NCBI RefSeq assembly: GCF_035083965.1
Contig: NC_089740.1
Span: 11,825,552-11,889,551 of the forward strand
Reading direction: 5' to 3'
DNA: 64,000 bases
Source of the DNA: Branchiostoma lanceolatum
Taxonomy: Eukaryota > Chordata > Leptocardii > Amphioxiformes > Branchiostomatidae
Below, piece after piece: positions 1 through 11,438 of this stretch. Numbering within the stretch: the first letter of the stretch is position 1; each line of letters opens with the position of its first letter. The position numbers were made by a program, and so were the translations under genes. Below the pieces are notes generated by a model. It saw only the letters and a list, made by a program, of their open reading frames with translations, was not told the DNA's origin and did not search any database.

Positions 1-620
1 GTGAATCACTCTGTGTGGACAACTCTATATATAACAGGCAGTCATCGGCAAATAACCTAACATTTGAATCAAGCTGGTCTGGTAAGTCATTTATGTACAG
101 GAGGAAGAGTAACGGTCCCAGAACAGTTCCCTGTGGTACGCCTGACGCAACTCTAACTGGAGCCGAGGCCTTGCCTTCTACCACTACCGTCTGTTCCCTA
201 TTGGTCAAGAAAGCCTTCAACCAATTTAGTGTGGTGCCTTGAATTCCGTAGTGCTCTAGTTTAGTGATGAGTCTGCTATGTGGGACTTTATCGAAAGCTT
301 TAGTAAAATCAAGAATTGCTAGATCTACCTGTTTTTTACTGTTCAGTGCGCCAGCTATGTCGTGAGCTGTCAATATAAGCTGTGTTTCTGTGGATCGCTT
401 TGCTCTGAATCCATGTTGGTAGTCAGTCAATATGTTGAAACTTTCTAAGTGTTTCATGACATGACTATGGATAATGTGTTCAAGTAGTTTGCAGGATATA
501 CAGGTCAGTGATACAGGTCGGTAGTTGCCGGGGACAGCTCTATCTCCCTTTTTAAAAATGGCACATATATTTGCATCCCTCCAGTCTTTGGGAATTTCTC
601 CTGTGTCTAACGAGTGTTGT
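1..620 (-). mobile_element. Non-LTR retrotransposon reverse transcriptase fragment
   Basis: Reading the minus strand from about 620 down to 1 gives one uninterrupted frame of about 205 residues that is clearly a LINE reverse transcriptase. In order I see IPKDWRDANICAIFKKGD, the NYRPVSLT block, HGFRAKRSTETQL, the catalytic block AILDFTKAFDKVPH, SGVPQGTVLGPLLFLLYIND, and the second catalytic block LFADDCLLY. This arrangement is typical of CR1/Jockey-group LINEs. No stop interrupts it, so the copy is young or the fragment is short. The 5' end is lost near 620, where unrelated repeat DNA begins. The 3' part (thumb, C-terminus) runs out of the window at base 1. It has no start codon of its own and is not a host gene. 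Confidence 0.88.
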
Positions 621-647
621 TAAAGACTTGTCTTTTATAAATTTTTC

Positions 648-790
648 ATAGGCGTTTGAGTACGGTTTGTGAATGAAGCTCGTAGCAAGGTCAGTAACTT
701 AAAGGTTATTGACCGCGTTAAGTGTATTGTAAACCTCTCATTCAACAGTCTAATACGTGAATTAAGTTTTATACCCAGTAATGTCAGTGC
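648..790. repeat. Dispersed repeat, copy 1 (pair with 2970-3095)
   Basis: This block, starting GGCGTTTGAGTACGGTTTGT, recurs at 2970-3095 with a few mismatches, including the shared CTCGTAGCAAGGTCAGTAAC and ATTCAACAGTCTAATACG segments. It abuts the truncated reverse transcriptase, so it marks the break point of that element. It codes for nothing recognisable. Confidence 0.7.
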
Positions 791-999
791 AAAGCCACCG
801 AGTAAAATAATACAGAAATAAATAGATAAACAAGAGTTCTACGACCTCATACCTTCGCGAAATGATTTTGACCTTTATGACTGACGTATTAGGAGTGTTT
901 TTCATCAATCAAAAATCATACCAGTTGATCCTCCTCACCCAAATAACATAAGTTGTCCAAACCTCCTTGTTATGATTATGAGCTTAACAAAGAAGGTTA

Positions 1000-1640
1000 T
1001 GCTAACATTTTTCATCAATAATGCAAATAAGCTCCTTATTAGCATAATTTGATTCAATGGTGTTCACATTCACACAACTTCTAAATGCTACAAGTATGAA
1101 ATTGCCGTTATTTACTAGTATGGAATGATAGTAGTTTCTCATGAATTATGCAAATTAGGCCTACATTTGCATAATTTCTATCTATTGACATTCCTCTCTT
1201 CCTCAGTTACAAATGTCACATATTTGAATAGTCATATCATGGAACACAGCAGGTTTTTAAAATTGCCTCATTAATTATAATCTGATTTGCATAATTATCA
1301 TCCAATCATACAAAGCATCACATAAGCTATCTACATACCAAAAATCATGACCATCCATCAAGCCCATCTCGAGTTATATTATTTTCTCATTAATTATGTA
1401 AATGAGGTTCTCATTTGCATAGCTGATATCTATTAATATTTCTCTCTTCCTCAGTTACATATGTCACATGTTTGCGAGTCCTATCATGGAAATTGATGAA
1501 TGTATAAACTTTCCTCATTAATTATGCAAATTAGTTACTGATTTGCATAATAAGTATCCAATCATGTACATCATCGCTCAAGCTATGTACATGCAAAAAA
1601 TCATGACCTTCCATCAAGCCCTTCTTGAGTTATTCCCTTT
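1000..1640. repeat. Octamer-rich repeat block with a 248-bp duplication
   Basis: The block contains several imperfect palindromes of the form AATTATGCAAAT ... ATTTGCATAATT, at about 1017-1050, 1143-1180, 1270-1300, 1386-1425 and 1510-1550. Two longer units starting near 1201 and 1449 are direct repeats about 248 bp apart: both contain CTCAGTTACA, TATCATGGAA, the octamer palindrome and CATCAAGCCC. The palindromic core is the same as in the 127-bp array at 49.5-50.2 kb, so this is a dispersed family. Confidence 0.65.
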
Positions 1641-1654
1641 CAAAGTCTGAAGCA

Positions 1655-1945
1655 AAACCTACCCCTGCAGTTCCAAAAAAGTTGCTAGGGGGCCCAAACC
1701 TATACCACTTACTCTCTGCCCAACGAGCTATCTACCACTCAAAAATCAGTTCCATAGCATGTCCACAACACGAGATATCATAACATGAAGTTCCGCTGCA
1801 GTACCGTAACAAGCCGATAGGGGGCCCAAAATCTAATCATTTTCAGGTTTCATCGAGACCTACCAACATACCAAATACCAAGACAATCCTTCCAAGAATT
1901 CTCGACTTATCGTGTTCACTAACAGACACACAGACATGCTCGGTA
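1655..1945 (+). repeat. Dispersed non-autonomous repeat, copy A
   Basis: Marked by CTGCAGTTCC/CTGCAGTACC followed by GGGGGCCCAAA, then ACCAAGACAATCCTTCC, and ending near ACAGACACACAGACATG. Related sequence occurs in reverse at 32045-32260 (GGGCCCCCTAGCGGCTTGT) and forward at 61940-62125 (CTGCAGTACCAAAGAAACC). A partial second tail lies at 2700-2815. No coding capacity is visible, so it is probably a non-autonomous element that has lost its ends. Confidence 0.55.
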
Positions 1946-2969
1946 TTCCCATGCTGTCTCCAACAATACTATTCCTTTATTGGCTTTACGGCCATACAAG
2001 TTGCGTAATATAACATGTAAACCAACACATTGCGCTCAGAGGGGACTTATGTCACGAACCCTACTTTGCCACAGAAGGGACTTAGAGACTGTCAACGGCT
2101 TCTTTATATAAACGTTTTCTTTTCAAATGTCAGTGTAGCGTCTTATTTTCCCGTTCACTTCGTAAAGTCATAGCGATATTCATCGATTTCTTACCAGTGA
2201 CGCCAGGATAATTCTCACAATGCCGTTAAAGCCTTTAGGGCATGCCCCAGCGCAACCTTGGTCTTCCTGTCAATCGCCTCTTCCTTCTTAGATATAACAT
2301 GGTTAACTCACCTACCCTGAACAACGTCCTTTTCCCATACTGTGACACACGAGTACTGCTGGTTCTCCCCGAGGTAAGGCAGTGTATATCCAATTTTGGT
2401 CTCCCCCCGCCCAATTCCACACCACTTTCTCCTAATACCTTTTCCCTACCCCTTCCGACATCTGACTTTTGCCTCGTCCACCACATTCCACACCAATGAA
2501 TACAGCTGGCTGATAGCCAATTTTTCCCAATAACTGACGTCTCCCGCCTGACCCCTCATGACCAACTTTGCCCCCCATCTGTGACCCCATCAATATCCCC
2601 TGAAACAATACACCCCACACGTCCCAACCAGAACGCATAGTAAAGCATACAATTGAACACATTTTTACACTTTTCTCGTTAATTATGCAAAACACTTTGC
2701 CCAAAATCTAATCATCTTGAGATTTGACACATACACACCGACACACCAACTACGACAACAAACCATCCAGGCGTTCTCGACTTATTCTGTTCACTAACAG
2801 ACACACAGACAAGCACCGTCGCATAACCTTCTCGACGAAACCATTCGTCGCGAAGGTAATAAATAAAAAGTCTTTTGCCTTGTGAGCCTGCACAAAAGAT
2901 GCAATGAAATTAAATAAGATAAAGTCTTCGTTCTCGATGGGTTAAACACTTGCCTGTTATCATTTTTAT
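1946..2969. other. Intergenic DNA, no gene seen
   Basis: The short open frames on both strands here overlap each other and match no family. Part of the stretch (2700-2830) repeats the tail of the dispersed element to the left. A CTTCTCGACG/CATTCGTCGCGAAGGT inverted motif lies at about 2828-2860. Confidence 0.5.
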
Positions 2970-3095
2970 AGGCGTTTGAGTACGGTTTGTGAATGTGGCT
3001 CGTAGCAAGGTCAGTAACTAAAAGGTTACTGACCGCGTAAAGTATGTTGTAAACCACTCATTCAACAGTCTAATACGAGGATTACGTTTAATATA
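2970..3095. repeat. Dispersed repeat, copy 2 (pair with 648-790)
   Basis: Second copy of the block beginning GGCGTTTGAGTACGGTTTGT. It differs from copy 1 by scattered substitutions and lacks the adjoining reverse transcriptase. Confidence 0.7.
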
Positions 3096-4980
3096 CAGTG
3101 ATTAAGAAGTGCCTTGTGGACCTGTACAAAAGATGCAATGAAATGAAATGAAATGAAGATGTCGTTCTTGATGTATTAAATACTTGAATGACATTCTATG
3201 CTCAGTAACTACGTAGTCTTTCTGTGTCCGGTGGGCACAAAAGATCTTGTCCTTGATGGGTCAAAGACCTCACGTGGACGCCTGTCTTTGCCTAATTCGC
3301 AAATCACGGCCCATTCAGATAGTAAACTACACAATGGCATATGCACATTCTCGACTTAACTTGAGAAGTAGGCCTACGGGTGAATTCGAAAATTATGTTT
3401 TTGCTAAGTTTGAGCTGATTCTTTTGTATTTCCAACTACATAATGTAGCGTTTTTTTAGAAACTCACTGACAAATTGAAATACATGTATTTGATAAGCAA
3501 GCGATATTAGAAGAATAGTTGAATGAAAATTCCATAATACCCTTTATCCAGTATGGCGTTGGGCGACAAAAACTCTAATTAGTGGAATCTCTGGCGTCAC
3601 CGCAAATTACATGTTGTCACGTATCAGTGACGCAAGGAAACCGGTCTGACAAGTGTGCTGTGTGTCACAGAGATCATTCAGTCCAGTAAACGGCGTGTCC
3701 TGACAGATACTGTTCTTTGGAGGGTGGACATGTTCTTTGTGTTCCTGTTGAAACGACGTTGTCTTGGACCCAAAACGTTCTATACACGCATTGTTAAATC
3801 CGGAGTGCACAAGAATTAGGTGAGTACAAGGGTTCATTTCTTACCGAACAGTTCTTCACCTCTGTTAAGTATGATAACACAGGAAACCGTATGATAGATA
3901 GGTCTATACGAATCATGTACTAGTACGCGAACATCGTATCCATTTTATTCAGTACAGGACAAAGTAGCTGAGCTAAGTAAAGCTTTTGAGAGTTTTAAAC
4001 AGCAGTCAAAATGTTGGACTTCATATCATCATATAGCAGCGCTTGACGAAAGACGGCAATCAGATATAGTACAACAATAGCCAAGGTGAGATTACCTGGT
4101 TGTGTTAAAAGAAACTCCAAATATCCTATGTTCTACCAACCTGATGAAATTATTTTCGGGAATAGCCAAACTGTCTCCAAAACAAGAAACCTGAGACTCA
4201 CTACATACAACAGGACAAGACAGAAAAATATTTCTAACTTGTCTATCTTTTATGTGTGGTTTGTGTAGCACGTGTTGGGTGAATGTTGCAACCTGTAAAT
4301 GAGCACGGCAGAAGCTTTCATGAGTCACACGATTGTTGAGTAGTCTACTATCACCAGTCATCAAGAATTTCCTAAAACCAACCTTCACAATTTGGACATC
4401 TTTATAGATTTTCTCGACGATTTGATGTGTATGCACGCTACAATTTGTGGTGGTTTCAACGAGGTTGATTACAAGTATAAAGATAGTCGTCAAGTGACGC
4501 ATTCATTCATCGAAACCTACCGAACGTTTCTGACCGCCATTTTGATTGGCAGAAATCGCGTCAAACAGTTCATTACGTGCGACACAGGTGAGTTTAAGGA
4601 CGTTCCTTTGACACCTTGCCAGATTTTGTTTTACGGAACTGGTGACCTGAAAAAAAGTCTCCACCGCAAACATGGGCACCCGTACGTAGTTGTTTGTTGT
4701 CTGTGGTTGCTAGTACGTAGTTGAGTCAAGATGGATCCGGATATCCTGTCAGCATAGCCTCGCCCAACACGTCATTAGAACAAGTCGCCAAGGTCTTATA
4801 AACTTATAATTATTCAACTGGTATCTATGACAAATACAAATGTAACACATTTTCTTATGGGTGCATCGTTTTCTGTGTGAACGGCATAACTAAAAGAATT
4901 TGGTATGTTACGATATTACTTACTTCGTCCCTCTCTTATGGCAAGAAAGTACACTTTTCAGTCATTGTCTGTGTACGGGT
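3096..4980. other. Intergenic DNA, no gene seen
   Basis: No exon with recognisable protein similarity or good splice context was found. Open frames up to about 136 codons occur on both strands around 4090-4720. They overlap on opposite strands and show no domain or signal sequence, so I do not call them genes. Confidence 0.5.
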
Positions 4981-5006
4981 GCGTATGTGTCTATTCGTCG
5001 ACGTGT

Positions 5007-5011
<5 letters not shown>

Positions 5012-5046
<35 letters not shown>

Positions 5047-5089
5047 GTATTTGTGTGGGTGTCTGTGGTTGGGTGTCTATGTACGTGTG

Positions 5090-5140
<51 letters not shown>
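5012..5140. repeat. (TC)n and (TG)n microsatellites
   Basis: A pure CT/TC run lies at about 5012-5044, and a pure TG run of about 44 bases at 5096-5139, separated by a TG-rich imperfect stretch. Open frames here in all three plus frames are artefacts of dinucleotide repetition. Confidence 0.95.
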
Positions 5141-5142
<2 letters not shown>

Positions 5143-5394
5143 TATATAAGTTCAACGTTGCCACATATTCTAAGTGTTCCTATTTGTGTCTATGTCTGGC
5201 AAAGGAGTGTGGTTAATAGGACGAAGTCTGCAATGCATCTCTGACTGACTTGTTGGTGCGTTTTGCAAGTTTATGTTTGGTCGCTTAGCAACTTTATTGT
5301 AAACGAATAAGCCGATAAGAACACACATATCTAAGACTTGATTATTTATTCCTATTATTTAGTTCTGAAAATAATTCCTGTTAGAAAACGGGAT

Positions 5395-6335
5395 AGCATT
5401 GAAAAGTTGGGATAACTCTTATTAGTTGTTGTTATCCCATCAAATTACTATTAAATCCATTGAAAAAAAACATTCTTATTAGTGTATTGTTGGGATAGCA
5501 ACCCCTTATCCCATCGATTTACTATAAGAGAAATCTCTTACTAGTGTATTGTTGGGATAGCACCCCCTTATCCCATCGATTCACTATAAGAGAAATCTCT
5601 TACTAGTGTATTGTTGGGATAGCACCCCCTTAGCCCATCGATTCACTATAAGAGAAATCTCTTAATATCTCTTACTAGTGTATTGTTGGGATAGCACTCC
5701 CTTATCCCATCGATTCACTATAAGAGAAATCTCTTACTAGTGTATTGTTGGGATAGCACTCCCTTATCCCATCGATTCACTATAAGAGAAATCTAAATAA
5801 CTCTTACTAGTGTATTGTTGGGATAGCACTCCCTTATCCCATCGATTCACTATAAGAAACATCTAAATAATTCTTACTAGTGTACTGTTGGGATAGCACC
5901 CCCTTATCCCATCGATTCACTATAAGAGAAATCTAAATAACTCTTAATAGTGTATTGTTGGGATAGCACTCCCTTATCCCATCGATTCACTATAAGAAAC
6001 ATCTAAATAATTCTTACTAGTGTATTGTTATGGTGAATCGATGGGATAAGGGGGTGCTATCCCAACAATACACTAGTAAGAGATTTCTCTTATAGTGAAT
6101 CGATGGGATAAGGGGGTGCTATCCCAACAATACACTAGTAAGAGATTTCTCTTATAGTGAATCGATGGGATAAGGGGGTGCTATCCCAACAATACACTAG
6201 TATGAGATATTAAGAGATTTCTCTTATAGTGAATCGATGGGATAAGGGGGTGCTATCCCAACAATACACTAGTAAGAGATTTCTCTTATAGTGAATCGAT
6301 GGGATAAGGGGGTGCTATCCCATGAATTTACTAGT
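5395..6335. repeat. Head-to-head tandem array with large inverted symmetry
   Basis: Plus-oriented units centred on GTATTGTTGGGATAGCAC, CCTTATCCCATCGATTCACT and ATAAGAGAAATCT repeat from about 5481 to 6028. TGGGATAG occurs at 5491, 5553, 5615, 5687, 5749, 5819, 5889 and 5959, giving spacings of 62, 62, 72, 62, 70, 70 and 70. The longer spacings come from 8-10-bp insertions in the unit (CTAAATAA, CTTAATATCT). At about 6029 the array flips, and about five reverse-complement units run to 6330. Degenerate half-units with GGGATA/TATCCC flank both sides (5390-5460, 6360-6460). The two halves could pair as a hairpin of about 300 bp. Nothing here is coding. Confidence 0.93.
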
Positions 6336-7122
6336 AAAGGCTTCAAAAATTGTCTTTCTAGTGAAATAATGGGATACATTTGTGACAGACGTTATCACGT
6401 GTAAAAGTAGTTATCACGGTTTTCGATTGAAAGAATTTTTTGGGATAAAAAAATGGGATAAATAGTTTGAGCTCATATCTACGCGTGACTGAATGAATAC
6501 CCATGTGCGATAAAAACTGTTTCAATCTTCTGAGATGGGAGCAACAGTTTGGCTTATAGAAACAAAAAGCACTTCTACATCGTCAGAGGTAACGTAAGTT
6601 TATATTCGTTGAGGGTATAAGTACTTTAGAACACTGTGCCTTGATTCTATTTGATGTGCACGTTAGTTTGACTATTGACAAAATTCAACTACGACGTAGT
6701 TCAGCCAACTACGCTGTAGTTCATAACTGGCCCCAATACGACATGACTTGCCGCTCCGACTGTCCATTTCTAAGAAACTGGCTATCTAAGCCTGAGGTTA
6801 ACCAAACCGTGACCCGTGGGCCATCATAGCTCCAGCTAACATAAACTGGAGCTAATGACAGCTGACATGCCTTGTGAAATATCTTGTGAAAGCTACTTAC
6901 CTTTTCTCTATGACTGAACATTACGAACAGTTCTGGTTTCTTACAACGTTGTCTTTTCTTACAGATACAGATCATCCCTATACAAGAACAAGACTGGACT
7001 GTCAAACAAGTTTGTTGGGAGAGTCTTGAGCAAGATTTTCAACAAATTAGCAAGTAGATCGGAGAACTCAACTGACCCTGAAAATACCTTTTACCGGGAG
7101 AGAAAAAAACGGACGATCAAAA
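6336..7122 (+). promoter_or_regulatory. 5' flank and probable 5' UTR of the following sulfotransferase
   Basis: No TATA box or GC island stands out. A good splice acceptor (CTTTTCTTACAG) ends at 6964, so the coding exon probably begins at 6965 with about 158 bases of leader before the ATG at 7123. A first non-coding exon would then lie upstream, but I cannot place it. Scattered GGGATA motifs left of 6470 belong to the repeat array. Confidence 0.4.
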
Positions 7123-8673
7123 ATGTATAAAAGATATCTAAGCCTCAAGAAAGCCCTTCTTTTAGTATTCTGTGTTGGGAGTACAACATTCATGTATTAT
7201 ATGGTGGTGCTGCCAGACGATTCACGATGGGCAGATAAGTCAGTCAGACAATTTGAAACGCCTGCTGTTCAAATACGTGTGAAACGGGAGACACACGCCT
7301 CCAAGGAGTCCCTTTTCTCATTTGTGGCAGACTACTTCAAGTCCACAACTTCAGAACCAGATAACTTCGAGTCTACACCAAAAGACCCAGACCATGCCAA
7401 GCCTACACCAAAAGAGCCCTGGAACGTCAAAACTACACCAAAAGGCCCGGACAATGCCAAGCCTACACCAAAAGAGCCATGTAACGCCAAGCCTACACCA
7501 AAAGACCCGGACAATGCCAAGCCTTCACCAAAAGAAACAGACAACGTCAAACCTATACCAACAGAGCAAGATGATGGCAAGGAAACAGGTTGCAGTTGTG
7601 ACAAGCATACAGCAAAAGAACCAAATGACATCAAGCATACAGCAACGAAAGCAGCAACTCTATCGGAACGCAAGCGAACTGCAGTCATCGTCATGACAAG
7701 TATGAGAAGCGGATCAACGTTTGTTGGAGAGATATTCAACCAACATCCCGAGGCCTTTTACATCTTTGAACCTATCTGGGCTCTTGAGAACAACAAAGAT
7801 AAAACCTACAACAGTCCAAAATTTCAGTTTGAATGGCTCCGTAGCTTGTCTGACTGTAGAATGGAAGGGGTTCAAGACATTTTGAAATTCTATCTCACCG
7901 CCAAAGGCTTGGGAGTGATGGCAACGTGTAATGCCGTAGACGGACTTTGTGCAAAGTACAGAAACTATACGTCCAAATGGCCCGGCCGATGCCCCATACC
8001 TGATGAAACAATGGCAAAAGTCGTGGGTAATGCTTGTCAATCAAAGAGATTTACAGCCATCAAGACGATACGACTAGAAGACACCGAGCCTCTTCAGAAG
8101 ATTGCCGAAGACGGTGGGATAAACTTGAAGGTGATCCAGTTAGTGAGAGATCCTCGCGGAGTGATCGCGTCTCGGCTGGCACTAGTCCAGCATAACGTCT
8201 CAGTGATGACGAATCTACATAACAAAGTCGACGAGAACGAAGTACGCCAACTCTGTAACTGGATGACAAGAAACAAACCCACAAGCCACGGTAGCAACAG
8301 TTGGCTCCAAAAACATTACTCCCTTCTGCGATACGAGGACTTCGGAAGGAACCCGATCGGACTAATGAAAAAAATATATGAATTAGTAGACGTACCGAGT
8401 CATATAAATGTCACAAAATGGCTTCTGACTCACACCAAAACATCTAAAAAGATCAAGGAAAGAAGAGATCCATTCGGAACAAAAAAAGACCCTGAGAAGA
8501 CGATGAATGAATGGCGTGTACGACTAAGCCTTGAAGACGTACAAAAAATACAGTCAATATGTAAAGAAGCTCTAGACATGCACCGTTACTCATTCGTGAC
8601 ATCAGAATCAGAGCTTAAAGATACCTCTAAGAACTTCCATGGGCCAAATGTATCCTTGTTAGATATTAAATAA
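7123..8673 (+). CDS. Carbohydrate 6-O-sulfotransferase-like, type II membrane
   Basis: A single-exon 516-residue protein. It should transfer sulfate from PAPS to a Gal, GalNAc or GlcNAc hydroxyl on glycans in the Golgi lumen, as CHST1-7 family enzymes do. A short cytosolic tail (YKRYLSLKK) and membrane anchor (about 11-30) are followed by a stem (31-180). In the stem, residues 84-153 are seven copies of a 10-residue Lys/Pro/Thr unit, e.g. PTPKEPCNAK, encoded by a 30-bp repeat. The catalytic domain begins at about 186. The 5'-phosphosulfate loop TSMRSGSTF lies at 192-200, and HPEAFYIFEPIW follows at 208-219, as in the family. The 3'-phosphate loop VRDPRGVIASRL is at 341-352. Paired cysteines are also seen. 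The lack of introns fits the CHST1/2/4/5/7 subgroup. The acceptor sugar cannot be read from sequence. The start is the first ATG before the anchor. The repeat stem length is likely polymorphic. Confidence 0.92.
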   Translation: MYKRYLSLKKALLLVFCVGSTTFMYYMVVLPDDSRWADKSVRQFETPAVQIRVKRETHASKESLFSFVADYFKSTTSEPDNFESTPKDPDHAKPTPKEPWNVKTTPKGPDNAKPTPKEPCNAKPTPKDPDNAKPSPKETDNVKPIPTEQDDGKETGCSCDKHTAKEPNDIKHTATKAATLSERKRTAVIVMTSMRSGSTFVGEIFNQHPEAFYIFEPIWALENNKDKTYNSPKFQFEWLRSLSDCRMEGVQDILKFYLTAKGLGVMATCNAVDGLCAKYRNYTSKWPGRCPIPDETMAKVVGNACQSKRFTAIKTIRLEDTEPLQKIAEDGGINLKVIQLVRDPRGVIASRLALVQHNVSVMTNLHNKVDENEVRQLCNWMTRNKPTSHGSNSWLQKHYSLLRYEDFGRNPIGLMKKIYELVDVPSHINVTKWLLTHTKTSKKIKERRDPFGTKKDPEKTMNEWRVRLSLEDVQKIQSICKEALDMHRYSFVTSESELKDTSKNFHGPNVSLLDIK

Positions 8674-8779
8674 TTCATTTAGTTTCATTGGTAATAGTTT
8701 AATTGGTAATAGTTTCTATCAAATAGATTTTTTTCAAATCAGGAATGAAATATGAAAAATATCAAATCCTTTATGCATA

Positions 8780-9068
8780 GCATAAGAATTCAGATACCTC
8801 ATGCATAAGCATAAGAATTCAGATACCTCATGCATAAGCATAAGAATTCAGATACCTCATGCATAAGCATAAGAATTCAGATACCTCATGCATAAGCATA
8901 AGAATTCAGATACCTCATGCATAAGCATAAGAATTCAGATACCTCATGCATAAGCATAAGAATTCAGATACCTCATGCATAAGCATAAGAATTCAGATAC
9001 CTCATGCATAAGCATAAGAATTCAGATACCTCATGCATAAGCATAAGAATTCAGATACCTCATGCATA
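8780..9068. repeat. 29-bp tandem repeat, ten near-perfect copies
   Basis: The unit GCATAAGAATTCAGATACC + TCATGCATAA occurs ten times, with CATAAGAATT at 8781, 8810, 8839 and so on every 29 bases to 9042. The copies are practically identical, which indicates recent expansion. It begins about 107 bases after the sulfotransferase stop codon, so it may lie in that gene's 3' UTR. Each unit holds an EcoRI-type GAATTC and a CATGCAT palindrome. Confidence 0.95.
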
Positions 9069-10686
9069 CATGCATAAATACTAATATATGAAATAGGGTA
9101 AATCGTTGTTACATTCTATGTTATTATCACTTTTGTAACATGACAAATCATAAAGATGAATAGTCATACTTTTACGGGAAAGTACTTACTCGAATATTCT
9201 TAGCTAAAACATTGAAGTGAACTGTCGATTTAGCATTGTATGCTATAAAATAATTGTACTGTACCTGCGTTTTTCACTGTTTTGCTAGTCACTGCGATGT
9301 TTTCTTTAAACAAATTCTAATCTGGTTTATTTGTAAAATGTGTGTGGATTTAAGAATCTCTATCGAAAATATATGTTGATGTCCTTCTATAGATAAGCAT
9401 GAGGCTAGTGATAGTGATAGGAAAAATTGCACAGCTGACAGGATGATCCTGTCAGCAGTGCAGATTTTTCCACTGCTGACAGGATCTTCCTGTCAGCAGT
9501 GCAATTTTTCTACTACTGCTCTACTGTCAAAAGTGGGCGCCATTGTTTCGTGAAGGACAGGTATCAAATTAAAATGACGGACCGCAATTAAAGTTGCAAT
9601 GCAACAGCCTGATTTGCGGCACTACAATATTTAACGACATTTGGCCGACAGGTGTTTGGAGTTGTTGAACATAGGCTAGAACATTTGTAGTTTGTCACGA
9701 TTAGATAGTATTTTACGGTACTGTACTATTGTTACATTGAAATAAGATCTTCCCGAAAGATGACATTTGTTTATTTTCTTTATTATGATTTGTTTATTTG
9801 CTTTGGAATGTATTGTCTTGACAAAAATACAATAGTATATATGTCTAATGATGGCGATAAAACGGGTTTCATCTAAGTTACAACAATTTCTCAGGTACAC
9901 GGTTCGTTTTTCTGTTTAGTTGTTGTATATGTCAGAAAAATAAGGAGGATCCTAAGAAAAATGAAATAGAAACATAACCTCAATGTTGATTGATTTAATA
10001 TGTTACAAGCTGTGTTGATATTAGTGTGACAAAGTAATGTATGTATATTTAACTGCTCTTTTTACAAGCTATTCAATGGGAGCATAATACAACTTATTTT
10101 TCAAAATCCATGTACTATTATGTGTCTATTTGTAGGTCTTGCTATGAACTCTATCAACTAACTCAACTTACAGAATACAGTTCGAAAATCATGTGTCACA
10201 AAACATATTCACAAATTGATACGTGTGGCCAAATATACGAATCAAAACACACAAACTTAATAACGAGGTAACGTACATACAGTGTATATAATACATAATG
10301 TATACAAAGTCTACATACTACAAATAATTCGCTGAAATAGCACCAGTCCCCCAATGTTCTACTACGTTTTGTATATCCTAAATGATTACAAAGACAGGTT
10401 GTAGGTATTAATCATACTGACAATGTTTAAGCCCCCGTCAAAAAAGTTTCTCAAAAACGTGGCCCAGAGCCAGAGGGCTTTTGAATATCATTACTACACC
10501 ACATTGTAGCACTGTTGCTGATAAAAATGATATTAAAACATTGCTGATCACTTGACATATTTTAGGAGCTGTGTACATTCAAAGGTTGCTATCTTTCTAT
10601 CAAATGCAAAAAAATGACTAAAAACACACAAAGACGTACATGTGTACAATCTTATTGTCCAGAAATAGAATAATTTCGTCTTTACT
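9069..10686. other. Intergenic DNA with a compound hairpin
   Basis: AT-rich spacer between two convergent sulfotransferase genes. At about 9428-9506 there are two nested palindromes built from GCTGACAGGAT.ATCCTGTCAGC and a second copy CTGCTGACAGGATCTTCC, with GCAGTGCA between them. This suggests a foldback mini-element or hairpin RNA. Otherwise I see no gene. Polyadenylation sites of either neighbour may lie here, but none is certain. Confidence 0.5.
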
Positions 10687-11271
10687 TTATTTTGTGTTTT
10701 TAGTTCGCAAAAGTCCAGTAATGTCTTCTTCAAAAGAATACCCAAACATATCGAAGTCCGGTTTGAACATCGTCCAAATTTCTCGCATGTCCTCAAATGA
10801 AATCACCTTGTAGTCCTCGGATAAGAACTTCCCACCGCGCGTCTGCCTTTTCTTGGGCAGAAAACTGTCCTTTCCCGTGATGCCAATCTTCTTGAAGAAC
10901 AAGGGAAAGTCTTCTGCCAGCGTGTCTGTGTGAGCCACGAAATCGAACTTAACCTTAAGAAACGAAAAGAAATAAGATGGTGTAAGAATGACGAAAATAT
11001 GATTCATCAAAAGGAAAGGAAGAAGATATTGTATACCTGAAGTCAATATACATGTACTCCAAGATACGATCAACTTGCATGTGAACATACATACATAAAT
11101 ACATACATACATGTACATACACATGCACACATACATACATACATACATACAAACATATCAAATACACACACACACACATTACATACTACATGTACAAACA
11201 TATATACATTTTTGTACATACATGCATACATACATTCATACATTCATACATGCATACATACATACACACAC

Positions 11272-11332
<61 letters not shown>

Positions 11333-11401
11333 TTACATACTACAAACATATATACATTTATGTACATACATACATAAATTCATACATGCATATATGCGCA
11401 C

Positions 11402-11438
<37 letters not shown>

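Noticed and set aside
4092-4724. Genes of 110-136 codons on both strands
   Set aside because: The frames overlap antiparallel, have no recognisable domain or signal, and lie between repeats. Support is insufficient.
4905-5244. Cys/Val- and Ser/Leu-rich proteins in three overlapping frames
   Set aside because: They are translations of (TC)n and (TG)n microsatellites.
5470-6330. CRISPR-like array
   Set aside because: The unit is contiguous with no unique spacers, half of it is inverted, and the genome is eukaryotic.
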